This document shows positions 23,149 through 36,156 of a stretch of 64,000 nucleotides of DNA, in pieces. This DNA is from Amyloporia xantha (taxonomy: Eukaryota; Basidiomycota; Agaricomycetes; Polyporales; Adustoporiaceae), in assembly GCA_036971615.1 (NCBI GenBank), contig JAYKKR010000008.1, positions 372,001 to 436,000 on the forward strand. The letters run 5' to 3'. Every line of letters starts with the position of its first letter. Position 1 is the stretch's first letter. A program made the translations under genes and the position numbers. The notes below the pieces were generated by a model. That model had not been told where the DNA came from and made no database searches. It saw only the letters and a program-made list of their open reading frames with translations.

Positions 23149-25654
23149 ATGCTGTTCTCTGCTCTCCGGCGAGCATCGGTGGCGCTTTGCGCATTCGCGG
23201 CTCTGACGGGTTCGGGGGTGGTCTCGGCGCGCATGTCAGCGTTGGAGGCTCGAGCACGCCAGGCGGAACATGCGAGAATGGCAAAGACCCCTCCATTGCT
23301 AGCACGCTCGAGCGGGGGCCCTGGCACAGTGAATAATATCACTTTTACCAATCCTCGTGCTTCAGGTAGGGAGGACTCCTCACAGACTTGTCTGGTTGCT
23401 GACAGCTTGGGCAGAGTTCTACGTGGACGGGGCGAGCATTCCTGAAGTCGACTGGGATGCCGGACCGAGCTGGGCAGGACTGCTCCCGATAAGTGGTGCA
23501 CCTAATGAGACGAGACAGGTCGGTCGACCTTGTCGGCTCCCGCTGTTTGTCGAGCCTTTAGACGCGATACTTACCGTATTGGACTCAGCTGTTCTTCTGG
23601 TTCTTCCCTCCTGGGCCGGAGGGCAGCCTCGACGACTTGATATTTTGGTGAGGGACTATAGCCAATGCATTCTACCGCAGAGTGGTCATCTGAACTGGGT
23701 GCTAGGACGAATGGAGGACCTGGCTGCTCGTCGATGGAGGGAGTGCTGCAAGAGAACGGGGTAAGCGCTTGAAAGTGGTCACCCACGTGGGTCCCGATCA
23801 CTTATGAAATGGGCGCTTGTAGCCCATCAGCTGGCAATTGGGCGAGGCCAAGGCTACTCCAAATCAATATAGCTGGACAAATCTTTCCGGCATTGTCTAT
23901 GTCGACCAGCCTGTTGGAACAGGCTACTCTCAGGGTATTCCTGACATTACGGTATGTACACTTCGTCTCTGTAATTCACAAGACGCCGAGAATTCCACCG
24001 GTAGAACGAAGATGAACTCGCAGAACAACTTGTCGGGTTCTTCCAGCAGTTCCTCGAAGTATTCTCTGAGCTTAAGGGAAAGAACTTCTATATGACAGGA
24101 GAAAGTGTGAGTTTTCTTCTTCTTTGCATGTCTATCCCGTCGCGAGTCTGACCGTGAGTGTGGCAAAGTACGCGGGGATGTACGTTCCTTGTGAGATTTC
24201 ATTGCATAATCAGCACTTTCCATCGTTCACCGTTTCACTTCGAAAGATACCGCCAACTACATCTACGAGAACCCTGGCTTGCTGGACCTCAATCTCAAAG
24301 GCATCTGGATCTCGGATCGTAAGTCACAGTACATGTCAACGGCACGGTTTTCTCATGCATATGGCGCGAGTAGCCGTCCTGAGCTGGAACAACGTCCAAT
24401 CAGAACTCCCAGCTGTCGATTTCGTGCACAAGTATCTGCATACCTTTGCTCTCAAGTGCGATTGCATCCTATTGATAACGACAAATATCATTCCTTACTC
24501 ATGACACGCCTGTAGCCAGACCTTCATGGACGAAATCGACGCACTTGCTGAACTGTGTGGTTACACAGGTTATGTCGAGAAGTATGCTACCTATCCGCCG
24601 ACACAGGTCTTTCCCTATCCTGAAATCTGGAACACTGACACATGCGACGTATGGGACGATATCTTCTCAGCTGCGCTGACCGTCAATCCTGGATTTGATA
24701 TCTACCATATCTTCAGCACCGTAAGTGCCTTATACGTTGAACCTAGGGGGGTGTACTGATGCGATGCGCCAACTCCACAGTGGCCGCTCCTGTGGGATGT
24801 CCTTGGTTTCCCGTATGTAATCTTTGCGTTCATGATGGGGATATCACCACAACCAGTTTCTCGTGACATATTAGCACCCAAGTGTTCCAGACTCAAGTTT
24901 CCCCACTTTATTTCGACCGACAGGATGTCAAGGCTGCACTGCACGCGCCGCTTGACGTCGATTGGTCGATCTGTTCGGAAAACAATGTCTTCGTCGGAGC
25001 AGACGGAGACACGAGTCTTCCACCGGTATTCACCGTTCTGCCAAACGTGATCGAAAAGAGCGAGCGCTCCGTGATCGTGAATGGCTTGGCGGATTTCCTC
25101 ATTATTGCCGAAGGGTGAGAACGAGACTCGCATTCTGTGTTATTCCTTGCATTCTTGGCACTGACGAAGGCATGCGTTCATGCAGGTCGAGAGTTGCTAT
25201 CCAGAAGTAATTAATTTTCACCGTGACCATTTGACACGGGTCTGACTGTTCATCTCATGGAAACGCTTTGTAGCATGACCTGTAAGTTTTGGACGTCTGA
25301 GATGGTTACCACCTGGTGCTAATGTGCACGTCACAGGGGGCGGCTTTCAGGGTTTCCAGACCCCGATTGAGAGCGACAGCTTCGTCGTTGATGGCTTTGG
25401 CGCGCTCGGGACAGCACATACTGAACGTGGTCTCACGTTCTACGAGGTGGAGCTTAGCGGACACATGTGAGTTCTGTGTGTACGGATGTGCACATGACAC
25501 TTACTTCGGCCTGGCCCTTGTAGGATACCGCAATACGCGCCATGGGTATGTTGTTTTGATTCTCGTCTTGAAAGTGTTTGCGCTTGACTCCTGGTTCTTT
25601 TAGTCTGCTTTGCAGATCATGCAGTATCTCATGGGTTTCAGGGACACGCCATAG
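23149..25654 (+). CDS. serine carboxypeptidase (S10), downstream paralog
   Basis: Same exon plan as the upstream gene. It has a signal peptide ([21 protein letters not shown]) and then [54 protein letters not shown] and [28 protein letters not shown] gives the nucleophile Ser, with YAG at 24169 after an intron. [15 protein letters not shown] and [16 protein letters not shown] follow. The acid Asp is in [12 protein letters not shown] (25092-25094) and the His in ELSGHMIPQYAP (25462-25464). The stop at 25654 follows LMGFRDTP, matching LMGFRETP in the paralog. All catalytic residues are intact. The pair looks like an old tandem duplication, with clear divergence at many residues. Confidence 0.88.
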
Positions 25655-26218
25655 GGAGATCCATATGATTTACATCCTGCATACACCGTGGAGACATGCG
25701 TCAGACGATGTAGATATTCGAAGGGGTAGTACCTTTCTTTTGACTAAAAGGGCGAATAAGAAGTCATCACGGCAGAATAATTGACGGAAGCAGAATGATA
25801 GGGCTGCAGAAATACTAAGATCTGTACCGGACCACAGAGTACGTGATTCAAAAAGATACCTTTTGAACGGTCTACAACGTTGAACGTTGAGAGACCACCA
25901 TCTTGCCGCCATCATGCGATCGCGCCTGCCGATGGAATGCTTCCAGGCTCCAGCAGGCCCTCTGCGGTATTTGCCGCGAGCGACCCGCTGCGATGCCGAA
26001 GTGCCGATAGCGGCAGAACATTGATTTATCCTTGCGGTGTTTCGTTCGACCCGCTTCGGACCCGGGGAGTCTGGAGATACATAAAATGCACCATGTTTGA
26101 GCGTCCTGCAATTACTCCTGCCTACTCTAACTCCTATCTGCCCTAGTATTTCATGTTCGACTAGTCATTCATTTCTGCTTTCTTGTCGGGTTGTTTGCAA
26201 TCAGTCAAATCTCACACG
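25655..26218. other. intergenic upstream of MFS transporter
   Basis: Probable divergent 3'/promoter space; a C/T-rich tract at 26105-26190 precedes the transporter start codon. Confidence 0.4.
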
Positions 26219-28535
26219 ATGTCATCTAATTCAGAATCCGCCCCTCTTTCTATACACCCTGCATTTCACACGGAGCACTCAGAACAGTCCTCCGGCCAAC
26301 CAGCCCAGATTGAATACGATGGCCCAACTAGCGCAATCCCAGAGACAGAGTCTGAGGATGTGGTCGACATTGCCAATTCTCAGCCAGATGCGCGCAGTGA
26401 CTCCCAAGTCGAAATTGTCGACTGGGATGGGCCTGACGATCCAGAGAACCCGAAAAAGTATGTACACACAAACGCTCTTCACTCCCTCATTTCCTGACTT
26501 GCGCCCAGCTGGAGCTTCAAGAATAAATGGGCCGCTACCGCCGTCGTGTCGTCCTTCAATTTCATTAGCCCTGTGGCATCGTCCATGATGTCCCCGGCCA
26601 GTGGGCAGATGGCTGCAGAATTCGGCATCACCAGCAGCGCCACCACTGCTCTGCTTACCTCGGTCTTCATCTTGGCCTATGGTACGTAATTTGACTGGCA
26701 TACAAATTATGACCACATCTCTGACGGCATGGCTATTGCAGCATTCGGCCCCTTATTCCTTGGCCCACTCAGCGAGATCTTCGGCCGCTCGCGAGTCCTG
26801 CAGCTAGCCAACTTGTGGTACCTCGGTGTGTCTCCTTGCTGTTCCTGCGATTTCTGAGTGGCAAACTAACATTGCACCCGCGCTAGTATGGAACTTGGGC
26901 TGTGGATTCGCGCAGAACAAGGGTCAATTTATCGCTTTTCGATTCCTCGCTGGTCTGGGCGGCAGTGCACCACTCTCGGTATGTCCTTGCTATACACACC
27001 TCCCATTACACCTCTCACGACATGTTTAGATCGGTGGGGGTGTCCTCGGTGATACTTGGCGAGCAGAGGAACGAGGCCAAGCCATAGCTGTGTACTCGCT
27101 CGCGCCCCTCCTCGGGCCTGTCGTAGGGCCTGCCTGTGGTGCGTGGATCGCGGAGAAGTCCACCTGGCGCTGGGTGGTAAGTATATTCCCCGCTGCTTGT
27201 ATGCTGCTCTGTGACTCTGCATATCTAGTTCTGGTCCACCAGCATCGTGGACGGAGCCATTCAAGGTCTTGGCATCCTATTCTTGCGAGAAAGTACGTGC
27301 GGTCCCGTTGTTATGCGTCGTGTCCTGCTGACGCGCTGAGTCCACTGCAGCGTTCGCCCCGGTACTCTTGGAGCGCAAGGCAGAGCGGATCCGGAGGAGC
27401 ATGGATCCAGAGAAGGCCCACGTGCACGACGTCCGCACTGTCTTCGACAGCGCAGACAGACAGTGAGTATCTCGACCGGCTTATTCATGAATTTGTACTG
27501 ATGCCTCGCTCCGCTTGGCGACAACAGCTGGAAGCAGATCTTCGCCCGTGCGCTCGTCCGGCCTTTCCAGCTCTTCTTCCGTGAGCCGATCATCCAACTT
27601 CTTGGCGTATATATGGCCTTTGTGTACGGCACGCTGTACTGTGCGTAGTCCCGCCGAGCTCTGAACACGCGCTCATTCTCACCGACCCACTTTCCCTCTC
27701 GCAGTGTTCCTGACGACGATTCCGGGCATGTTCCAGGATATATACGGCCAGTCTGTGGGCATCGCCGGCCTGAACTACTTCGCGTTGGGCATTGGCCTCT
27801 CCGGCATGTCGCAGATCAACGCGCGGACGCTCGACAAGATATATAAGTACTTCCAGAAGCGGAATGGCGGAGTGGGTAGGCCGGAGTATCGTCTGCGTAT
27901 GTGGCTCCTGTTATTCGCTCGAGCGGGGCGGTGGCTGACGCATGGCGGGACAGCATCCATGGTGCCGGGTACTATCCTCCTCCCCATCGGGCTGTTTATT
28001 ACAGGATGGACCGCAACAGCGAAGACGTTCTGGATCGGCCCTGACATCGTGAGCCATCTGCCCTTCTTGACCACTCGCATCTCCTCACCACGTACTGTGT
28101 CTCTTCCCTCATCCTGCAGGGTATCGTGCTAGTCGGCGCAGGGATGATTCTCAATTTCCAGTGTATCCAGACATACGTCATTGACGCGTTCACGCTGCAC
28201 GCTGCATCCGGTGCGTATCTTTTTATCATCTGTGTCGGCGCACACACTGATGGCGAGTGGCACAGCGCTTGCGGCTGTGACATTCCTACGCTCGCTTGCT
28301 GGCTTTGGCTTTCCACTGTTTGCGCCGGCGATGTACAGTGCGCTAGGTTATGGCAAGGGTGACACGATTCTTGCTGCGGCATCCATCGCTATCGGGTGTC
28401 CTGCGTGCGTCTCCGGTTTCTTGATCATGATGCGTGTTTGGTAGGTTGACCTGTTTCTGTGTGGGCAGACCGATACTATTCTGGATTTATGGCGAGCGCC
28501 TCCGCCAGGCGAGCAGATACGCCCGCAAGGGCTGA
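26219..28535 (+). CDS. MFS transporter, DHA1 drug:H+ antiporter-like
   Basis: Plasma-membrane major facilitator of the DHA1/polyamine-fluconazole type. The long polar N-terminus ends in WDGPDDPENPKNWSFKNKW, the family hallmark, and the intron after ENPK is at the usual place. Then follow SPVASSMMSPASGQMAAEFG, FGPLFLGPLSEIFGR (motif A), FIAFRFLAGLGGSAPLSIGG, and LAPLLGPVVGPACGAWI with WRWVFW (motif C). A central loop follows (ERIRRSMDPEKAHVHDV), then FREPIIQLLGVYMAFVYGTL, TTIPGMFQDIYGQSVGIAGL, NARTLDKIYKYF, NFQCIQTYVIDAFTLHAASA, FGFPLFAPAMYSALGYG and a basic C-terminus. All exons join in frame. The cargo (drug, polyamine or organic acid) cannot be decided from sequence. Confidence 0.88.
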
Positions 28536-31446
28536 AGAGTTGGCATGCCCCGTTACGACTCGACGCCATTCAACTGGCCGTCATTCCATTCAACTGGTCC
28601 CCATCTACGATCATGACCGTCATGATTCCACGACTCGCATCGCATTGCATTGCATCGCACCGCACCGCATCAAATTTTATCTTGCATCTCATCACATTTC
28701 GTTGCATCTCATTACTTCGCTTTCATCTGCTAATCAACATCTCTCGACCGATACCACAACCACATCGTTATCATGAACTGTAGCAATAGGAGTTTGCCTT
28801 CAACAGGAAACTGACTGAGTGTATCGTCGTTATTAATTGTATTGTTTCGTATGTACACCGCATCATGTGTTCATCCACATATACTGTAGCTAGTAGTATA
28901 CCGTTCAACACAGGAAGCTTTGGATTATTTTGTGTATGTCTTTCTAAGTCACATCCCAAGTGTGTACGGGTATGCATAAGTTTTCAGTGAGTGATAGAAG
29001 GTCCGGATAAACGGGCTGGATGTGATTATTGAGTTCATAAAGGAGATCGCCACTGCGATGCCGTCGAGGGGAACTTGGCGGGGGATCGGTTGGGCACTCG
29101 GTGCTTTGTGATGACGCGTCCTGGATCTCGATAGCGTTCTGAGCTTGCCGCTCGGCCTGCGTCACGTCACGGAGGACAGGTCAGACCCTTTCCTTCTTTT
29201 TCCTGCATCCCCTGCATCTCATGTCAAGTAACATCTCCTAGCTGTCTCATCGGCCAGCGTACGGGAGCGTCACCTCATTGTCCATTTGAATTTTGAAGCA
29301 TCAGCGTAGGATCCAGTACAAAGCTTGGGACCCTGTCGTGGTTCGTGACAACACGCAATATCATTTTATCTTGCGCCGAATGCGTATTGCCATTATGATA
29401 CAGGGTTTCAGGGCGATCCGATAGTCTTGTATGTTCTTCTGCACTTACGGAAGCCTCAATGACACGATGAAGGCGTGTCGTTGCATTTGTGTTCACGGCC
29501 GCGAGTTTCTTCCTTTCTGACCGGACAGTTCTTAATACACATAGAATGCGAGAGTCCCGAGTGAGGTGTCGACACCATACGAGAACGTATAAATCATAGC
29601 TCCGAAAACCGGAAGCACTCACCACAAGAGCCGCCCCATCTCATAGACAGACCGACCATGTTGTGGAGACTCATGTCGCACCTGAGTGCTGCCCAGAGAC
29701 CAGGAAATATACCGCCGCCTAGCTTTCTGTGTTCCTGCATCTCCACTGCACTGTGTCGGAAGCCTCGGTATGACTTCTATTGTCTACCGGAGACGAATGC
29801 ATCGCGTTCTTGAGCAATAAGTAGACGGACCGAAAAGGCCCATTTCGAGTAGGCAGATTGTCCATCAGGTCAAGACATCCGCGTCCGCAATCTCATCGTA
29901 AACAGCAGGTAAGCTGGTCGTCATCCGAAACACCGTGGGCTATTGATTGATTGATAACGAGTATACCTAGCAACGACAAGCGTGGACTAGCGGATGTGAG
30001 AGTACCGGTATTCCCCCGAACACGACATATCGCCGCGGGTGCTAATCGTAGGGTCCGGGAGGGAATGCGGCTCCCAAGAAGGAAGGCCGACAGTTGGGAG
30101 TTCAAGGATGCGAAAGGACGGAACAGCAGGATAACAGCTCGACCTTGGGGGACTCCACAGTATGCAATCCATGCATACGGTTATCTGAATCAGACTCAGA
30201 CTGTCTGCTCTGTGGCCGGCAGAGGAATATCAGAAAAGTATCGGAACGAGCGATGACACAAATTTTGGAGTCTAAAATTGGTACCTACTAGCATCTTCGT
30301 CTACGAAGACAGATTGGGGCCAACGACCAGTGCATGAGCGACGGAGAGAACGGTCCAGCTCATTGGATTGTCCATATAGAGATGGTCCGCACATAGGGAA
30401 TACGACCCACGGATCCTAATTGTAGCCGTATGCGGGTGACGAGGACAGCGTTACGTGATTCCGGGTTTCGAGCGCTCTACCGAAGCGGTGTAGGAAGCAT
30501 CTGCGGAGCATGACGGGCGCGTGAAAGCGATGTGCACGTTGCAAGGCCTTTTCAGGTCTTCTTTGAGGCTATACCGACCACACTAGGACGCCCGGTCGAT
30601 AAGCCAAGCAGTGGTATCTGGTACATACTAGTCAGCCACAAATTTGACACGTGCACTGCCAACTTCATAGCTACCGCAACATGAGTCAATGCATTCGCTG
30701 CTTCACAAACGCGTAAACTGTGCTGCGATGTTGGAGGGCGGCGTGGAGTCGGCGTACCGATGGAACCTTGTCGTCTGCAACGATGGTACTTCCGTGGCGA
30801 TAGACCGCAACAAGGAAAGATAATATGACATTCTAAACCTGCAGCAGATACATTCACGTACTCTGCTGGTGCGCGGATTTCGCCGGTGGTCACAGGATAG
30901 CCTTCGAGCGCTCTTATACGCGGGGGCTGGTTTAATTAAGAGCTTCTTTTAGGCTTCGAATCAGAAATCGAGGGGTATTTGTCGCCTTCTTGGGGGCTGT
31001 CCTGGAGATACCGCTGATCTCGAGTGCTCGATCTATGAATATCGTTCACGCTTTGCTTGACTGGAAGGTGACAAACTGAGATTAGATTGCAAGCTAAGAG
31101 TAGTCCGTGCAAGTGAGATAGTGATATGAAAGGAAAAACCTGAATAGCGATGGTGGACGGAAAGAGGTAATGAACGAAAGTGATTAGTGAACGGATTACA
31201 TAAGACGCAAGTAGTAGTGAACGCAAGCACTGGCATAGGCGACGAAAGAGAAACGAAAACGGCAGACAAAAGAGTACTCGCAAAAGGGTGTGGGCGAAAG
31301 CCAGTCGGGCTTCCCGACGCAGAACAAAGAACCATGGCCTGTAATAAAATGATCCTGGTGAGCAGCGATCCCCAAAGGAAATAGGAGTCCAATGACGCAT
31401 CTGCCGAGCCTGGATCCCCTACGCACTAGGAGGTGGACGACGTACC
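28536..31446. other. 2.9 kb without a supported gene, possible relic exons on minus strand
   Basis: Splice-like minus-strand pieces occur (for example NTNATTRLHRVIEAS with a GTAAGT donor near 29450, and the 28944-29165 segment with PPPSSPRRHRSGDLLYELNN), but stops separate them and I cannot build a model. A CATTGCAT/CGCACC-rich tract lies at 28630-28700. A similar exon-like donor context appears at about 40975-41010, so both may derive from one decayed membrane-protein family; this is a guess. Confidence 0.25.
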
Positions 31447-31877
31447 TTAACGAACTGGAGGCATGGTGTAGCGGACAAAATTATCAAGCAGTGCTGGCTC
31501 TGCTTGCATGTAAGGAGCCATTATCTCGGCATGCTTGCGGAGGTAGAGGGTGAATGCCTCGCTGGCCCATCGTCCCTTCGCCTTGACGACGTCAAAAGGA
31601 ACCCCTCGCAACAGATATTCAAGTGTTCCGCCAATTCGAATACCATGTCCCTGTAAAGGCTCCAAGCCTGCATCTTGCACCGCCTTCCGAATCCGAGTCA
31701 GGAATTTGGACTTGGTGAGTGGCCGTGACGAGCCGTTGAAACAGTATGCATCAGCACTTTTGCATATTCCTGACACCCTGACAGCCCTGACATAATTTCG
31801 TCAGGCTGTCAGAGCCGTCAGGCCACAGGGACATTAGTTTAAAACCGAATATAATAAGGAAAATAAAAGGCACTCAT

Positions 31878-31945
31878 ACAGAATTGAACCCCAAGACTTA
31901 GACAAACAAGAAGTAAACATTAAGTATGACCACTACACCACAAGA
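31878..31945 (-). repeat. tRNA-like A-box/B-box pair (SINE-like)
   Basis: On the minus strand TTGTGGTGTAGTGGTC (A-box-like) is followed about 50 nt later by GGGGTTCAATTC (B-box-like). No foldable tRNA cloverleaf is evident, so I call it tRNA-derived, not a tRNA gene. Confidence 0.35.
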
Positions 31946-32261
31946 CCATAAATATATCAAACTACTTAAACATTATGCTCTGAAGTTTCTCCAAGGGTTT
32001 CAATCTATTTGGACTTCAACAAATTTCGACTTTTTGACTTCTTTTATATTGAGTCAAATGAAGCCAGATTAGGGAAATACCAATTCAGATACAGACCTAT
32101 GCAATGCTGATTATCTTCAAAACAATGTCAAATAGTATTGCATAGACTCCACCATTATAATATATCAGGTTGCATGTAATTCCAAGCCTTGTTAGAGTGC
32201 ACATATTTGAAGACCCTTGGGGATTAATTATGATATATTGATTAAATAGTTAGCTTTAAAG

Positions 32262-32340
32262 AAGCTGTTATGGTGTAGTGGTTATGTTGCACTCATACTT
32301 ATTATATATATTGATGCATGAGTTCAATTCCTGTGAATGG
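32262..32340 (+). repeat. tRNA-like A-box/B-box pair (SINE-like)
   Basis: TATGGTGTAGTGGTTATG followed by GAGTTCAATTCCTG about 50 nt downstream, in the opposite orientation to the pair at 31878-31945 within the same TIR element. Confidence 0.35.
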
Positions 32341-35149
32341 CATTTTATTTTCAGAGTTTTAGTTAGTTCTCTGACAAACACTGACAACCCTGAGCATCCT
32401 GACGGGTTTTCTCTGATGGAGTATCTAACCCAAACTGACAGCTGGTGTCCTGACATCCCTGACAGGTCCTGAAAGGCCCTGACAAGCCATTTGTCAGGGC
32501 TGTCAGGGCATTTGCAGAAGTTCTGATGTGCAAACAGCGGGGATGTCAGCGAAAGAGTATTGACGTGCAAGTGATTGTCGAGAGCCAACTGAGGATCACT
32601 GATGCCATTCTGGCGTACCCAGTAGATCTCTTCGCCATGGACAGCTGCCTTGGTGCGAGGAAGAAAAAATGTGGTTTGCTCCAAACTGTTGCGGTCGTGC
32701 ACCAGACGCACGTCGGATCGTTTGACATGCGATGCGGACTCGAAGGACTGAAGAGTCTTGGTGGTTACCTCACCTATACGGGCAACAGCATAGAAAGCAG
32801 TGGTGAGACATGCCCAGACAGCAGCGTCGAGATGAGTATCTATGTCGAGCTGGTCCCGGATTGCACCCAGAATCGTGACTGTGTAAGGCAATCGCTTCTT
32901 GCGCTTAGACTCGGGAGGCATGCGCCACCGCACCCTTCAGCAAGGTGTCCATCTCGGCCGTGTTGAGCCGCCATGGCTGCCCGTGTAGAATGTGCCAAGC
33001 ACGGACACCGTAAAGGTAATTTGAAAGTGTTTGTGCCGAGTATGCACCCGCCAGTGTTGCGATAAACAAAGCGAGAAGCAGGCTGCTCGCGGGTGCCCGA
33101 TCTGCCTCAGGAATGTCCTTCTCATCGCAGACGACGTGGTAGATCAAAATGCCTGAACCATAGGTTTCCAGAGTTCCTTCGGCCCAGCCTGAGCTGAGAA
33201 TATGCTGGATGCGCTCAAGGTTGTCTGGCTGGAGCAAGGCATCGCATGCCTGTGAGCTGAAAACACTGCGAGGAAGTGAGGGCCGCCAGAGCCGTAGACG
33301 GTCTCGCGCCAAACAATGCGGCCGCAAGGGGGAGTGTCGGGGAATCAGGCCCAGGGAATACGGTTTAGGACGACGTGCCGGGACCCTTACGACAGCAAGC
33401 GGTACATCGAACCGATCCCTAGCCTTCGCGCTCGACAACGTCCGGGTCCCAGGGTGTGAAGTCGGCGACATCTCCTGGGCGGCGGAAGGTGCGAGGGGTG
33501 CGAGATTGTGTGCCCGAGGTAGGGTTAGGTACGGCTCGACTGGCTCGACCCTCATGCTGGAGACGAAGCTCGGTTGCAGTTGCGGGCGTGTCAAAATTGC
33601 AGAGCAGGAGGGTGAGACTGTCGGGGATGTCGATTGGTGGCAAGAGGAGGGAAAGGGCAGGATAGCGGCCTCGCGAAGGGTCGTCTGCGGGATTGGACTT
33701 ACTGGCGATGTATTCTGTGTAGAAAGTGCTGCCGCTGGCAGTGGTAATGTCATGGATTCGCCGGAATACTGCATTGACTTGCTTGTTTCTGCTGCGGCCA
33801 TTCCACCAGCCTTCCACCACCCCTTGGTTGTCTCCGAAGACCTTGATGTGGCGGGAGGCAGCTTCGAAGAGGACAATTGTTCGGACCAGGAATTCGAAAC
33901 CGACAGCTTCGGCCCAGCCAATGTCTCTCTGGTCTGTCTGCCAACCTGGGAGCAGGCGCCAAGCGCGCCAACGTCCTCTGATCCAGATGCCAACACCGAC
34001 ACCGGAGCTTGCATCAGAGAAGGCCTGTATGTCAAGGAGGTTGACGGGTCCTGGGATGGAGCGTGATATGATCGGTCGGGAGAGTTGCTCGACCCACCAC
34101 TCGAGATCTGCCGGAGTTGACGAAGGGGGGGTACGAGGCATGTGAGGACGATCGTGGAAGATGCCGAGCATGGCCTCCAGGTTGGTGAGATAGGCCCGGC
34201 CGCTGCAGATGACGAGGGAAGCGTGCAGAAGTTTACCATATAGCTGTTGAACTTCTTCCAAGGAATGAGTTCGCGAACCCTGCCACTCGCGAATCGCTGC
34301 GAGGTACTTCGCTGCTTTTGCCGAGCCCACCGAAACTGTCTGCGTCGTGATGTTCCACGTGAGACCTGTGAACAGAAACTCTGCACTCCAGGGGATGTCC
34401 TTCTCCAGTTGCCAGGGTATTCCGAGTGTTGACGAGATGCGGTTGATGTCCTCTGTATTGTATGTGTACAGGGCATCAGCAGTGGAGCGGGGAGAGGTTT
34501 GCGATAGATCACGCAGCGGGCTGGCCATATCTTCGTCGAACTCCTCCAACCTCCCGTCTTGCAACGGCCCACCACTAAACCAGTACCGCCCCCGAACCTG
34601 CAAACGGCCGCCGTTCGCTGAAATGCGTTGGCCCCAACGCGCACGTTGCTGGTTGTACAATCTGAGGGAGGACCTAGGAATGCGAATGAAAACGTGGTCG
34701 TCAACCCATTTGGAAATCGGGCCAATGCCCTCGTACCGCATAATGTCTGCCCCCGCATCAGCAACTTCACCATACACCCCACAGTTTCCTCTTCCGCCAA
34801 ATGCGCTGCTTGTATCGACCCAATACTCGTCGCTGCTGATGCCTTTGATGACTGCTGCCGGCCACTGCGAGGGAGCCGTTGGGATAATGCGATATGCTTC
34901 TTCCATGTCGCGCACTGCCCCCTGCGACCCGGGTGGGATTTGCGATAAGAGGAGAGCAAACGTTGTGAACGTGCCCCAGGTACACGGATAATTAGACGAG
35001 TCGATCGTAGAGTTGATAGATGTATGAGAGCCCTGAGGAGAGTGTGGAAAGGAAAAGTTTTGTATAAGACGGAAATGATTAGGCTTGTGAGGCTTCGGGA
35101 TAACGGAAAGGGGGGAGGTTTGAAAAGGGCCCAATAAAGTTTCCAGCTC

Positions 35150-36156
35150 ATCAGGGAAAATCTCCCTTACTTATTAGCTCTTATTAACACTTGTTGAGAT
35201 AAAAAAGTAACATAAGTCTCATAAGTCTCATAAGTACTTATTATTTTACCCACTTGCTAATCGCCTCTCAGATAAGCATCATAAGTGCATAATGAGTACT
35301 CATGAGTACTTGATAAGAACTAAGCGAGAGGAAGGAAAAACAATGCTGCTTACCAAATGGTGAAAATCATCAATTAAAGAGTGTCTTTGTGTTATTAGCA
35401 ATGACAGGTTGATAACAGAAGGTTGGAATAAAATTTCAAAAAATAAGTACCTTCTGCCACCACACAGGATTGAACCAGTGACCTCTCAGGATTGACTGCC
35501 TTATAAGGCATGACCTGTAGCACTTTACCACTACACCACAAGTCCACACCTTTCTGAGCTCACTCTTATTAATATAAGGCTTCCTCAGCATGAAGACTTG
35601 TGTTTTTTTGTTGCTTGGCTGCTGCTATACTCCTCCACAGACCTTTGATGCAATTATATCTCCACTTCATTTTTCTGGATAAACAGAAGGCTCTATCAAA
35701 TGCAAGTACTTGTTGCAGTATTTTCTTTCTCATATTGAGATAAGAAAAGAATAATTTCTTAAGGTGTATCTTTGTGACCTTGTTCAAGGAATACAATATA
35801 AGTCTATGAATAAAAAGGCTTGTTTATTATGGTGCTCATTCTACATATTTAGTCCATACTAGTTACTAGCACAACACAGCTGAAGTAAGTGAGCAATTGG
35901 AAGATCTCATAACAACTTTATGAGTGTTTGATTAGCATCTTGAGATAAATTAGCACTCAATAAGAATCTGATGAGTAGAATTAGAGAAATATAAGATAGA
36001 TGAGCATTCAGTAAGAATCTGATGAGTGGAATTAGAGATGTGTGAGATAGATTAGCAGTCAATAAGAATCAGATGAGTAGAATAAGAGACATATAAGTTG
36101 GATAAGAATGGTAAGTATTCAATGAGCTCTAATAAGTAAGGGAGATTTTTCCTGAT
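35150..36156. mobile_element. 1,007-bp TIR element with 4-bp target duplication
   Basis: Ends are near-perfect inverted repeats (ATCAGGGAAAATCTCCC and the complement of ATCAGGAAAAATCTCCC, continuing TTACTTATTAG). Flanks are GCTC at 35146-35149 and 36157-36160. The interior is AT-rich with many ATAAGT/CATAAG and GATGAGTAGAAT-type motifs and no transposase ORF, so it is MITE-like. A tRNA-like box pair lies at 35466-35540. Confidence 0.8.
35464..35545 (-). repeat. tRNA-like A-box/B-box pair (SINE-like)
   Basis: On the minus strand TTGTGGTGTAGTGGTAAAG is followed by CTGGTTCAATCCTGTG at tRNA-like spacing. It resembles the pairs in the other TIR element, though the two host elements have different ends. 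Confidence 0.4.

Larger units (their letters stand above)
31769..32508. mobile_element. TIR element (~740 bp) inserted in the DIRS recombinase
   Basis: The two ends read inward as CCCTGACAGCCCTGACA, with an additional CCTGACAC at the lower-coordinate end; many more CCTGACA-type motifs sit just inside (32370-32500). The flanks GCATATT and GCATTTG could be an imperfect 7-bp target duplication. No transposase is encoded, so it is non-autonomous. Two tRNA-like box pairs occur inside, facing outward. Boundaries are uncertain by several bases because the end motif is repeated. Confidence 0.6.
31447..33420 (-). pseudogene. DIRS tyrosine recombinase, interrupted
   Basis: The N-terminal SAM-like part (ILSSGWAEGTLETYGSGILI, AYSAQTLSNYLYGVRAWHI) reads in one frame down to about 32930. 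A one-base shift then leads to PESKRKKRLPYTVTIL and DAAVWACLTTAFYAVARIGE (first catalytic Arg). The gene is split by the insertion at about 31769-32508 and resumes with RPLTKSKFLTRIRKAV, GLEPLQGHGIRIGGTLEYLL (His-x-x-Arg box) and WASEAFTLYLRKHAEIMAPY (nucleophile Tyr candidate), stopping at 31447. All catalytic residues are visible, but the gene cannot make a full protein because of the frame change and the insertion. Confidence 0.8.

Noticed and set aside
33209..34145. Long plus-strand ORFs (285 and 139 codons) across the DIRS region
   Set aside because: They are antisense shadows of the RT-RNase H and recombinase frames, which carry the recognisable motifs.
33300..35151. A 748-codon minus-strand frame as a single protein
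   Set aside because: Only its C-terminal third (recombinase N-terminus) is meaningful; the rest runs out of frame over the RT.
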